Origin: Triglochin maritima
Lineage: Eukaryota > Streptophyta > Magnoliopsida > Alismatales > Juncaginaceae
Assembly: GCA_963682175.1 (NCBI GenBank)
Contig: OY821784.1
Span: 19,821,621-19,885,620, forward strand
Length of the DNA stretch: 64,000 nt
Reading direction: 5' to 3'
Below are positions 12,901 through 24,613 of the stretch, piece by piece. Under the pieces are notes generated by a model. The model saw only the letters and a list, made by a program, of their open reading frames with translations, was not told the origin of the DNA and did no database searches. The translations under genes were made by a program, and so were the position numbers. Each line of letters begins with the position of its first letter. The stretch's first letter is position 1.

Positions 12901-13671
12901 GAAGGAGAGGAATAAGAGGGAGATAGAGAAGGAGAAATAAGAGAGGACAGATAAGAGGAGAGAGAAAGAGAGAGATAATAAGAGGGAGAAGGAGAGAGAG
13001 GGAAATGGAGAAGAGGAGAGGGAGAGGAGGAGACAGAGAAGGGAAGGTGAGAGAAAAAAAGGAGAGGGATTGAAGGAGAAGAGAGGGGCAATTAGAGGAG
13101 ATGAAAGGATTAAAGGAGAGAGAGAAGATGAGGGAGAAGGAGAGGAGAGGAAGAGAGGGCAGGAGAGAGAGGGAGAGATAAGGAGAAGAGAGAGGGAACG
13201 AGAGGACACGGATGGATAAGAGGAGAGAGCGGAGAAGGAGGGAGAGAGCGGGAGGGAGGGAGAGAGAACGAGAGGACGAGAGGGGAGGAGAGAGAGGGAG
13301 AAGAGGGGGAGAGAGAGAAGAAGAAGGAGAGAGGGAACAAGAGAGGAGGTGAGAGGGAACAAGAAAATGAGAGGAGAACGAAGAAGGATAGGAGGAGAAG
13401 AGGGAAGGGGAAGGGAACGAGATAGAGAAGGGAGAGTAGAGACACAGAAGGAGAGAAGCAAGAGAGATAGAGGAGGAGGGAGGAACCGAGAGAGGTGAGA
13501 GGAGGAGAGGGATAAGGAGATAGAGAAGGGGAGAGAAGAGAGAGAGAAAGGAGAGTAGAGGGAAGAGAAGAGGATAGGAGGGAGAAGGAGAGAGAAGGTA
13601 AGGAGAGGGAAGAAGGGGGGAGAGAGAACGGGGAGAGGAGCGAAGAAGGGAAGGAGGAGATTGAGAGAGGA
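9935..13671 (+). repeat. Enlarged satellite monomer M5 (3,737 bp)
   Basis: A normal-length path runs to about 11,936, then the sequence jumps back to the equivalent of about 10,578 and repeats 1,359 bp before finishing normally. The distance was measured on a fixed landmark (GGATGGATAAGAGG at 11851 and 13210). The first pass also lacks ~18 bp near 11,213. The second pass carries diagnostic variants of M11, so it is not a simple copy of the first pass. Confidence 0.93.
11937..13295 (+). repeat. Extra 1,359-bp segment inside M5
   Basis: Second pass through the middle and end of the monomer. It carries the 12-bp CAGAAGAGAGAG insertion, GGATAGACGG (12,562), GGATCGAGG (12,721), GATACGGGGGAG (12,815) and GAGAGGAATAAG (12,905). 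All of these occur in M11 and none in the first pass of M5. Ends are approximate because the junction lies in low-complexity sequence. Confidence 0.85.
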
Positions 13672-16064
13672 GTCCCATCTCCTTCTCTTCTCTTTATCCT
13701 CTCTCTTCTTCTCCTTCTCTCCCTCTCGCTCCTCTCTTCCATCTCTCCTTATCCTTATAAGGGGAGAGATAGGGAACGAGAAGAGGGAAGAGGAGAGAGG
13801 GGGGAAGAGGACAGAGAGAGAGAGAGAGAGAAGAAGAGATAAGGAAGAGGGAGAGAGAAGGAGAACAGAGAAGGAGGGAGGAAACGAGAGAAGAGGAGAG
13901 TGAGAAGGGTGGAGCGTTAGAGAAGGAGAGAGGAGGGAGAGAAGAGAGAGAAGGGAGAGTGGAGGAGAGGGAGAGAAAGAGAGGGAGAGAGAAGAGGAAG
14001 GGAGGAGAGAGGGAGAAAGAGAGAGAAGTAAAGAGAGATAAGGAGAGAGTGAACGAGAGAGAAGGAGAAGAGAAAGAGCATAAGAGGGAGAGTGAGAAAA
14101 GGAGAAGCGAGAGAAGGTGAGGGGTAGAACAAGGAGGAGGAGAGAAGGAGAAGAGGGAGGAGAGTGGTAGAGAAGAGGAGAAATGGGAAGAGAGATAAGA
14201 GAAGAGAGGGAAAGGGGGAGAGAGAGAGAGAAGAGATATGGAGAACGAGAGCGAGAGGTAGAGAAGGGTGAGAGAAGGAGAGTGGAGAAAAGAGGATAAG
14301 AAGAGCAGAGAGAGAGAACACGAGAATAGACAAGAGCGGAGAGGGAGAGAGGAGGGAGAAGAAGGGGGAGAGAGCGAGAGAAGGAGGAGGGAGATAGAAA
14401 ATGAAGGAGAAGAAGGAAGAGGAGGGAGAGGGAACGAGAGAGGTAGAGAAGAGAGGGAAGGAGGAGAGAAGAGGGAGAGAGAAAGAGATGAGGGAGACAG
14501 GAGGATAGCGAAGTAGAGGGGAGACGGAGAAGGAGAGGGAGAAGAAGAGAGAGGAGGTGAAGGAGTGGGAGAGAAGGAAAGAGGGAGAGAGAGAAGGAGA
14601 AGGGAAAGAGGAGGGTGGAGAAGGATAAAATGGGTAGGGAGAAGAAGAAGAGAGAAGGATAAGGAGAGAAGAAGAAGGGGAGAGGGATAAGAGGGAAGGG
14701 AGAGGAGAGGGAATGTGAGGGAGATAGAGATGAGGCGAGGGAGATGAGAGAAAGAGAAGAGGGAAGAGTGAGAGAGAAGGAGAGTGGTAGAGAAGGAGAG
14801 AAGAGAGAGGGGTAGAACGAGAGAGAGTGAGAGAAGGGATGTACAGAATGGGACGAGGAGAGAGAGATGAGTGGGAGAAAAGGAGAAGCAAGAGAAGGGA
14901 GAGAAGAAGATGGAGAAGGAGAGAGAGATAAAGAGAGTGGCATAAGGAGAGAGGGATACACGGAAGAGAGAGAAAGAGAAGGTGAGAGAAATGAGAAGGG
15001 AGAGAGGAGGAGAAGGATAAGGATAATGAGAAGGCAGAGAAGAGGGAAGAGAGGGGGAGAGAATGAGAGAGAAGGAGAAGAGAGAGAGGTAGACAACATA
15101 GGAGAAGAGAGAAGGATAGAGGCAGAGAAGTGAGAATAGGGATAAGGATAAGGAGAGAAGAGAAGGAGAACAGAAAAGAGGAGAGAGGGATGGGAGAAAA
15201 GATAAGAGATACGAGGGAGAAGAAGGGAGAGAGAGCGAGAGGAGGAGAAGGAGGGAGTGGAGGAGTGGGATAAGTGGGAGAGAGAAAAGGAGAGAAGGAG
15301 AGGGATAAGAGGGAGATAGAGAAGGAGAAATAAGAGAGGACAGATAAGAGGAGAGAGAAAGAGAGAGATAATAAGAGGGAGAAGGAGAGAGAGGGAAATG
15401 GAGAAGAGGAGAGGGAGAGGAGGAGACAGAGAAGGGAAGGTGAGAGAAAAAAAGGAGAGGGATTGAAGGAGAAGAGAGGGGCAATTAGAGGAGATGAAAG
15501 GATTAAAGGAGAGAGAGAAGATGAGGGAGAAGGAGAGGAGAGGAAGAGAGGGCAGGAGAGAGAGGGAGAGATAAGGAGAAGAGAGAGGGAACGAGAGGAT
15601 ACGGATGGATAAGAGGAGAGAGCGGAGAAGGAGGGAGAGAGCGGGAGGGAGGGAGAGAGAACGAGAGGACGAGAGGGGAGGAGAGAGAGGGAGAATAGGG
15701 GGAGAGAGAGAAGAAGAAGGAGAGAGGGAACAAGAGAGGAGGTGAGAGGGAACAAGAAAATGAGAGGAGAACGGAGAAGGATAGGAGGAGAAGAAGGAAG
15801 GGGAAGGGAACGAGATAGAGAAGGGAGAGTAGAGACACAGAAGGAGAGAAGCAAGAGAGATAGAGGAGGAGGGAGGAACCGAGAGAGGTGAGAGGAGGAG
15901 AGGGATAAGGAGATAGAGAAGGGGAGAGAAGAGAGAGAGAAAGGAGAGTAGAGGGAAGAGAAGAGGATAGGAGGGAGAAGGAGAGAGAAGGTAAGGAGAG
16001 GGAAGAAGGGGGGAGAGAGAACGGGGAGAGGAGCGAAGAAGGGAAGGAGGAGATTGAGAGAGGA
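13672..16064 (+). repeat. Satellite monomer M6 (2,393 bp)
   Basis: Marked by GAAGGGTGAGAG near 14,264, GAGGGTGGAG near 14,610, GGATACGG near 15,598 and GAAGAAGGAAG near 15,790. M10 shares all four; M9 shares only the first two. Confidence 0.94.
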
Positions 16065-18462
16065 GTCCCATCTCCTTCTCTTCTCTTTATCCTCTCTCTT
16101 CTTCTCCTTCTCTCCCTCTCGCTCCTCTCTTCCATCTCTCCTTATCCTTATAAGGGGAGAGATAGGGAACGAGAAGAGGGAAGAGGAGAGAGGGGGGAAG
16201 AGGACAGAGAGAGAGAGAGAGAGAAGAAGAGATAAGGAAGAGGGAGAGAGAAGGAGAACAGAGAAGGAGGGAGGAAACGAGAGAAGAGGAGAGTGAGAAG
16301 GGTGGAGCGTTAGAGAAGGAGAGAGGAGGGAGAGAAGAGAGAGAAGGGAGAGTGGAGGAGAGGGAGAGAAAGAGAGGGAGAGAGAAGAGGAAGGGAGGAG
16401 AGAGGGAGAAAGAGAGAGAAGTAAAGAGAGATAAGGAGAGAGTGAACGAGAGAGAAGGGAAGAGAAAGAGCATAAGAGGGAGAGTGAGAAAAGGAGAAGC
16501 GAGAGAAGGTGAGGGGTAGAACAAGGAGGAGGAGAGAAGGAGAAGAGGGAGGAGAGTGGTAGAGAAGAGGAGAAATGGGAAGAGAGATAAGAGAAGAGAG
16601 GGAAAGGGGGAGAGAGAGAGAGAGAGAAGAGATATGGAGAACGAGAGCGAGAGGTAGAGAAGGGGGAGAGAAGGAGAGTGGAGAAAAGAGGATAAGAAGA
16701 GCAGAGAGAGAGAGAACACGAGAATAGACAAGAGCGGAGAGGGAGAGAGGAGGGAGAAGAAGGGGGAGAGAGCGAGAGAAGGAGGAGGGAGATAGAAAAT
16801 GAAGGAGAAGAAGGAAGAGGAGGGAGAGGGAACGAGAGAGGTAGAGAAGAGAGGGAAGGAGGAGAGAAGAGGGAGAGAGAAAGAGATGAGGGAGACAGGA
16901 GGATAGCGAAGTAGAGGGGAGACGGAGAAGGAGAGGGAGAAGAAGAGAGAGGAGGTGAAGGAGTGGGAGAGAAGGAAAGAGGGAGAGAGAGAAGGAGAAG
17001 GGAAAGAGGAGGATGGAGAAGGATAAAATGGGTAGGGAGAAGAAGAAGAGAGAAGGATAAGGAGAGAAGAAGAAGGGGAGAGGGATAAGAGGGAAGGGAG
17101 AGGAGAGGGAATGTGAGGGAGATAGAGATGAGGCGAGGGAGATGAGAGAAAGAGAAGAGGGAAGAGTGAGAGAGAAGGAGAGTGGTAGAGAAGGAGAGAA
17201 GAGAGAGGGGTAGAACGAGAGAGAGTGAGAGAAGGGATGTACAGAATGGGACGAGGAGAGAGAGATGAGTGGGAGAAAAGGAGAAGCAAGAGAAGGGAGA
17301 GAAGAAGATGGAGAAGGAGAGAGAGATAAAGAGAGTGGCATAAGGAGAGAGGGATACACGGAAGAGAGAGAAAGAGAAGGTGAGAGAAATGAGAAGGGAG
17401 AGAGGAGGAGAAGGATAAGGATAATGAGAAGGCAGAGAAGAGGGAAGAGAGGGGGAGAGAATGAGAGAGAAGGAGAAGAGAGAGAGGTAGACAACATAGG
17501 AGAAGAGAGAAGGATAGAGGCAGAGAAGTGAGAATAGGGATAAGGATAAGGAGAGAAGAGAAGGAGAACAGAAAAGAGGAGAGAGGGATGGGAGAAAAGA
17601 TAAGAGATACGAGGGAGAAGAAGGGAGAGAGAGCGAGAGGAGGAGAAGGAGGGAGTGGAGGAGTGGGATAAGTGGGAGAGAGAAAAGGAGAGAAGGAGAG
17701 GGATAAGAGGGAGATAGAGAAGGAGAAATAAGAGAGGACAGATAAGAGGAGAGAGAAAGAGAGAGATAATAAGAGGGAGAAGGAGAGAGAGGGAAATGGA
17801 GAAGAGGAGAGGGAGAGGAGGAGACAGAGAAGGGAAGGTGAGAGAAAAAAAGGAGAGGGATTGAAGGAGAAGAGAGGGGCAATTAGAGGAGATGAAAGGA
17901 TTAAAGGAGAGAGAGAAGATGAGGGAGAAGGAGAGGAGAGGAAGAGAGGGCAGGAGAGAGAGGGAGAGATAAGGAGAAGAGAGAGGGAACGAGAGGACAC
18001 GGATGGATAAGAGGAGAGAGCGGAGAAGGAGGGAGAGAGCGGGAGGGAGGGAGAGAGAACGAGAGGACGAGAGGGGAGGAGAGAGAGGGAGAATAGGGGG
18101 AGAGAGAGAAGAAGAAGGAGAGAGGGAACAAGAGAGGAGGTGAGAGGGAACAAGAAAATGAGAGGAGAACGGAGAAGGATAGGAGGAGAAGAGGGAAGGG
18201 GAAGGGAACGAGATAGAGAAGGGAGAGTAGAGACACAGAAGGAGAGAAGCAAGAGAGATAGAGGAGGAGGGAGGAACCGAGAGAGGTGAGAGGAGGAGAG
18301 GGATAAGGAGATAGAGAAGGGGAGAGAAGAGAGAGAGAAAGGAGAGTAGAGGGAAGAGAAGAGGATAGGAGGGAGAAGGAGAGAGAAGGTAAGGAGAGGG
18401 AAGAAGGGGGGAGAGAGAACGGGGAGAGGAGCGAAGAAGGGAAGGAGGAGATTGAGAGAGGA
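16065..18462 (+). repeat. Satellite monomer M7 (2,398 bp)
   Basis: Close to M3-type sequence. It has a one-base loss near 16,458 and an extra AG unit near 16,705, and lacks the M6/M10 markers. Confidence 0.94.
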
Positions 18463-21400
18463 GTCCCATCTCCTTCTCTTCTCTTTATCCTCTCTCTTCT
18501 TCTCCTTCTCTCCCTCTCGCTCCTCTCTTCCATCTCTCCTTATCCTTATAAGGGGAGAGATAGGGAACGAGAAGAGGGAAGAGGAGAGAGGGGGGAAGAG
18601 GACAGAGAGAGAGAGAGAGAAGAAGAGATAAGGAAGAGGGAGAGAGAAGGAGAACAGAGAAGGAGGGAGGAAACGAGAGAAGAGGAGAGTGAGAAGGGTG
18701 GAGCGTTAGAGAAGGAGAGAGGAGGGAGAGAAGAGAGAGAAGGGAGAGTGGAGGAGAGGGAGAGAAAGAGAGGGAGAGAGAAGAGGAAGGGAGGAGAGAG
18801 GGAGAAAGAGAGAGAAGTAAAGAGAGATAAGGAGAGAGTGAACGAGAGAGAAGGAGAAGAGAAAGAGCATAAGAGGGAGAGTGAGAAAAGGAGAAGCGAG
18901 AGAAGGTGAGGGGTAGAACAAGGAGGAGGAGAGAAGGAGAAGAGGGAGGAGAGTGGTAGAGAAGAGGAGAAATGGGAAGAGAGATAAGAGAAGAGAGGGA
19001 AAGGGGGAGAGAGAGAGAGAGAGAGAGAAGAGATATGGAGAACGAGAGCGAGAGGTAGAGAAGGGGGAGAGAAGGAGAGTGGAGAAAAGAGGATAAGAAG
19101 AGCAGAGAGAGAGAACACGAGAATAGACAAGAGCGGAGAGGGAGAGAGGAGGGAGAAGAAGGGGGAGAGAGCGAGAGAAGGAGGAGGGAGATAGAAAATG
19201 AAGGAGAAGAAGGAAGAGGAGGGAGAGGGAACGAGAGAGGTAGAGAAGAGAGGGAAGGAGGAGAGAAGAGGGAGAGAGAAAGAGATGAGGGAGACAGGAG
19301 GATAGCGAAGTAGAGGGGAGACGGAGAAGGAGAGGGAGAAGAAGAGAGAGGAGGTGAAGGAGTGGGAGAGAAGGAAAGAGGGAGAGAGAGAAGGAGAAGG
19401 GAAAGAGGAGGATGGAGAAGGATAAAATGGGTAGGGAGAAGAAGAAGAGAGAAGGATAAGGAGAGAAGAAGAAGGGGAGAGGGATAAGAGGGAAGGGAGA
19501 GGAGAGGGAATGTGAGGGAGATAGAGATGAGGCGAGGGAGATGAGAGAAAGAGAAGAGGGAAGAGTGAGAGAGAAGGAGAGTGGTAGAGAAGGAGAGAAG
19601 AGAGAGGGGTAGAACGAGAGAGAGTGAGAGAAGGGATGTACAGAATGGGACGAGGAGAGAGAGATGAGTGGGAGAAAAGGAGAAGCAAGAGAAGGGAGAG
19701 AAGAAGATGGAGAAGGAGAGAGAGATAAAGAGAGTGGCATAAGGAGAGAGGGATACACGGAAGAGAGAGAAAGAGAAGGTGAGAGAAATGAGAAGGGAGA
19801 GAGGAGGAGAAGGATAAGGATAATGAGAAGGCAGAGAAGAGGGAAGAGAGGGGGAGAGAATGAGAGAGAAGGAGAAGAGAGAGAGGTAGACAACATAGGA
19901 GAAGAGAGAAGGATAGAGGCAGAGAAGTGAGAATAGGGATAAGGATAAGGAGAGAAGAGAAGGAGAACAGAAAAGAGGAGAGAGGGATGGGAGAAAAGAT
20001 AAGAGATACGAGGGAGAAGAAGGGAGAGAGAGCGAGAGGAGGAGAAGGAGGGAGTGGAGGAGTGGGATAAGTGGGAGAGAGAAAAGGAGAGAAGGAGAGG
20101 GATAAGAGGGAGATAGAGAAGGAGAAATAAGAGAGGACAGATAAGAGGAGAGAGAAAGAGAGAGATAATAAGAGGGAGAAGGAGAGAGAGGGAAATGGAG
20201 AAGAGGAGAGGGAGAGGAGGAGACAGAGAAGGGAAGGTGAGAGAAAAAAAGGAGAGGGATTGAAGGAGAAGAGAGGGGCAATTAGAGGAGATGAAAGGAT
20301 ACAAGGAGAGAGAGAAGATGAGGGAGAAGGAGAGGAGAGGAAGAGAGGGCAGGAGAGAGAGGGAGAGATAAGGAGAAGAGAGAGGGAACGAGAGGACACG
20401 GATGGATAAGAGGAGAGAGCGGAGAAGGAGGGAGAGAGCGGGAGGGAGGGAGAGAGAACGAGAGGACGAGAGGGGAGGAGAGAGAAGGAGAGAGGAGGGA
20501 GAAGAAGGGGGAGAGAGCGAGAGAAGGAGGAGGGAGATAGAAAATGAAGGAGAAGAAGGAAGAGGAGGGAGAGGGAACGAGAGAGGTAGAGAAGAGAGGG
20601 AAGGAGGAGAGAAGAGGGAGAGAGAAAGAGATGAGGGAGACAGGAGGATAGCAAAGTAGAGGGGAGACGGAGAAGGAGAGGGAGAAGAAGAGAGAGGCAG
20701 AAGAGAGAGGAGGTGAAGGAGTGGGAGAGAAGGAAAGAGGGAGAGAGAGAAGGAGAAGGGAAAGAGGAGGATGGAGAAGGATAAAATGGGTAGGGAGAAG
20801 AAGAAGAGAGAAGGATAAGGAGAGAAGAAGAAGGGGAGAGGGATAAGAGGGAAGGGAGAGGAGAGGGAATGTGAGGGAGATAGAGATGAGGCGAGGGAGA
20901 TGAGAGAAAGAGAAGAGGGAAGAGTGAGAGAGAAGGAGAGTGGTAGAGAAGGAGAGAAGAGAGAGGGGTAGAACGAGAGAGAGTGAGAGAAGGGATGTAC
21001 AGAATGGGACGAGGAGAGAGAGATGAGTGGGAGAAAAGGAGAAGCAAGAGAAGGGAGAGAAGAAGATGGAGAAGGAGAGAGAGATAAAGAGAGTGGCATA
21101 AGGAGAGAGGGATAGACGGAAGAGAGAGAAAGAGAAGGTGAGAGAAATGAGAAGGGAGAGAGGAGGAGAAGGATAAGGATAATGAGAAGGCAGAGAAGAG
21201 GGAAGAGAGGGGGAGAGAATGAGAGAGAAGGAGAAGAGAGAGAGGTAGACAACATAGGAGAAGAGAGAAGGATCGAGGCAGAGAAGTGAGAATAGGGATA
21301 AGGATAAGGAGAGAAGAGAAGGAGAACAGAAAAGAGGAGAGAGGGATGGGAGAAAAGATAAGAGATACGGGGGAGAAGAAGGGAGAGAGAGCGAGAGGAG

Positions 21401-22220
21401 GAGAAGGAGGGAGTGGAGGAGTGGGATAAGTGGGAGAGAGAAAAGGAGAGAAGGAGAGGAATAAGAGGGAGATAGAGAAGGAGAAATAAGAGAGGACAGA
21501 TAAGAGGAGAGAGAAAGAGAGAGATAATAAGAGGGAGAAGGAGAGAGAGGGAAATGGAGAAGAGGAGAGGGAGAGGAGGAGACAGAGAAGGGAAGGTGAG
21601 AGAAAAAAAGGAGAGGGATTGAAGGAGAAGAGAGGGGCAATTAGAGGAGATGAAAGGATTAAAGGAGAGAGAGAAGATGAGGGAGAAGGAGAGGAGAGGA
21701 AGAGAGGGCAGGAGAGAGAGGGAGAGATAAGGAGAAGAGAGAGGGAACGAGAGGACACGGATGGATAAGAGGAGAGAGCGGAGAAGGAGGGAGAGAGCGG
21801 GAGGGAGGGAGAGAGAACGAGAGGACGAGAGGGGAGGAGAGAGAGGGAGAAGAGGGGGAGAGAGAGAAGAAGAAGGAGAGAGGGAACAAGAGAGGAGGTG
21901 AGAGGGAACAAGAAAATGAGAGGAGAACGGAGAAGGATAGGAGGAGAAGAGGGAAGGGGAAGGGAACGAGATAGAGAAGGGAGAGTAGAGACACAGAAGG
22001 AGAGAAGCAAGAGAGATAGAGGAGGAGGGAGGAACCGAGAGAGGTGAGAGGAGGAGAGGGATAAGGAGATAGAGAAGGGGAGAGAAGAGAGAGAGAAAGG
22101 AGAGTAGAGGGAAGAGAAGAGGATAGGAGGGAGAAGGAGAGAGAAGGTAAGGAGAGGGAAGAAGGGGGGAGAGAGAACGGGGAGAGGAGCGAAGAAGGGA
22201 AGGAGGAGATTGAGAGAGGA
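18463..22220 (+). repeat. Enlarged satellite monomer M8 (3,758 bp)
   Basis: Same architecture as M5: the landmark GGATGGATAAGAGG occurs at 20400 and 21759, again exactly 1,359 bp apart, with the same junction near 20,485. Unlike M5 it keeps the ~18 bp missing near 11,213. It has private changes, including TACAAGG near 20,299 and a longer GA tract near 19,010. Confidence 0.93.
20486..21844 (+). repeat. Extra 1,359-bp segment inside M8
   Basis: Matches the M5 extra segment in position, length and M11-type variants (for example GGATAGACGG near 21,110, GGATCGAGG near 21,271 and GATACGGGGGAG near 21,364). M5 and M8 therefore descend from one rearranged monomer. Ends are approximate. Confidence 0.85.
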
Positions 22221-24613
22221 GTCCCATCTCCTTCTCTTCTCTTTATCCTCTCTCTTCTTCTCCTTCTCTCCCTCTCGCTCCTCTCTTCCATCTCTCCTTA
22301 TCCTTATAAGGGGAGAGATAGGGAACGAGAAGAGGGAAGAGGAGAGAGGGGGGAAGAGGACAGAGAGAGAGAGAGAGAGAAGAAGAGATAAGGAAGAGGG
22401 AGAGAGAAGGAGAACAGAGAAGGAGGGAGGAAACGAGAGAAGAGGAGAGTGAGAAGGGTGGAGCGTTAGAGAAGGAGAGAGGAGGGAGAGAAGAGAGAGA
22501 AGGGAGAGTGGAGGAGAGGGAGAGAAAGAGAGGGAGAGAGAAGAGGAAGGGAGGAGAGAGGGAGAAAGAGAGAGAAGTAAAGAGAGATAAGGAGAGAGTG
22601 AACGAGAGAGAAGGAGAAGAGAAAGAGCATAAGAGGGAGAGTGAGAAAAGGAGAAGCGAGAGAAGGTGAGGGGTAGAACAAGGAGGAGGAGAGAAGGAGA
22701 AGAGGGAGGAGAGTGGTAGAGAAGAGGAGAAATGGGAAGAGAGATAAGAGAAGAGAGGGAAAGGGGGAGAGAGAGAGAGAAGAGATATGGAGAACGAGAG
22801 CGAGAGGTAGAGAAGGGTGAGAGAAGGAGAGTGGAGAAAAGAGGATAAGAAGAGCAGAGAGAGAGAACACGAGAATAGACAAGAGCGGAGAGGGAGAGAG
22901 GAGGGAGAAGAAGGGGGAGAGAGCGAGAGAAGGAGGAGGGAGATAGAAAATGAAGGAGAAGAAGGAAGAGGAGGGAGAGGGAACGAGAGAGGTAGAGAAG
23001 AGAGGGAAGGAGGAGAGAAGAGGGAGAGAGAAAGAGATGAGGGAGACAGGAGGATAGCGAAGTAGAGGGGAGACGGAGAAGGAGAGGGAGAAGAAGAGAG
23101 AGGAGGTGAAGGAGTGGGAGAGAAGGAAAGAGGGAGAGAGAGAAGGAGAAGGGAAAGAGGAGGGTGGAGAAGGATAAAATGGGTAGGGAGAAGAAGAAGA
23201 GAGAAGGATAAGGAGAGAAGAAGAAGGGGAGAGGGATAAGAGGGAAGGGAGAGGAGAGGGAATGTGAGGGAGATAGAGATGAGGCGAGGGAGATGAGAGA
23301 AAGAGAAGAGGGAAGAGTGAGAGAGAAGGAGAGTGGTAGAGAAGGAGAGAAGAGAGAGGGGTAGAACGAGAGAGAGTGAGAGAAGGGATGTACAGAATGG
23401 GACGAGGAGAGAGAGATGAGTGGGAGAAAAGGAGAAGCAAGAGAAGGGAGAGAAGAAGATGGAGAAGGAGAGAGAGATAAAGAGAGTGGCATAAGGAGAG
23501 AGGGATACACGGAAGAGAGAGAAAGAGAAGGTGAGAGAAATGAGAAGGGAGAGAGGAGGAGAAGGATAAGGATAATGAGAAGGCAGAGAAGAGGGAAGAG
23601 AGGGGGAGAGAATGAGAGAGAAGGAGAAGAGAGAGAGGTAGACAACATAGGAGAAGAGAGAAGGATAGAGGCAGAGAAGTGAGAATAGGGATAAGGATAA
23701 GGAGAGAAGAGAAGGAGAACAGAAAAGAGGAGAGAGGGATGGGAGAAAAGATAAGAGATACGAGGGAGAAGAAGGGAGAGAGAGCGAGAGGAGGAGAAGG
23801 AGGGAGTGGAGGAGTGGGATAAGTGGGAGAGAGAAAAGGAGAGAAGGAGAGGGATAAGAGGGAGATAGAGAAGGAGAAATAAGAGAGGACAGATAAGAGG
23901 AGAGAGAAAGAGAGAGATAATAAGAGGGAGAAGGAGAGAGAGGGAAATGGAGAAGAGGAGAGGGAGAGGAGGAGACAGAGAAGGGAAGGTGAGAGAAAAA
24001 AAGGAGAGGGATTGAAGGAGAAGAGAGGGGCAATTAGAGGAGATGAAAGGATTAAAGGAGAGAGAGAAGATGAGGGAGAAGGAGAGGAGAGGAAGAGAGG
24101 GCAGGAGAGAGAGGGAGAGATAAGGAGAAGAGAGAGGGAACGAGAGGACACGGATGGATAAGAGGAGAGAGCGGAGAAGGAGGGAGAGAGCGGGAGGGAG
24201 GGAGAGAGAACGAGAGGACGAGAGGGGAGGAGAGAGAGGGAGAAGAGGGGGAGAGAGAGAAGAAGAAGGAGAGAGGGAACAAGAGAGGAGGTGAGAGGGA
24301 ACAAGAAAATGAGAGGAGAACGGAGAAGGATAGGAGGAGAAGAGGGAAGGGGAAGGGAACGAGATAGAGAAGGGAGAGTAGAGACACAGAAGGAGAGAAG
24401 CAAGAGAGATAGAGGAGGAGGGAGGAACCGAGAGAGGTGAGAGGAGGAGAGGGATAAGGAGATAGAGAAGGGGAGAGAAGAGAGAGAGAAAGGAGAGTAG
24501 AGGGAAGAGAAGAGGATAGGAGGGAGAAGGAGAGAGAAGGTAAGGAGAGGGAAGAAGGGGGGAGAGAGAACGGGGAGAGGAGCGAAGAAGGGAAGGAGGA
24601 GATTGAGAGAGGA
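22221..24613 (+). repeat. Satellite monomer M9 (2,393 bp)
   Basis: First half carries M6 markers (GGGTGAGAG near 22,816; GAGGGTGGAG near 23,161). The second half matches the end of M8 (GGACACGG; GAGAAGAGGGGG near 24,241). It is a mosaic, as expected from unequal exchange or gene conversion within the array. Confidence 0.93.

Noticed and set aside
10018..16071. Minus-strand open frame of ~2,000 codons, Ser/Leu/Pro-rich
   Set aside because: Open in several frames at once, crosses monomer boundaries, no recognisable domain, and explained by lack of T and C on the opposite strand.
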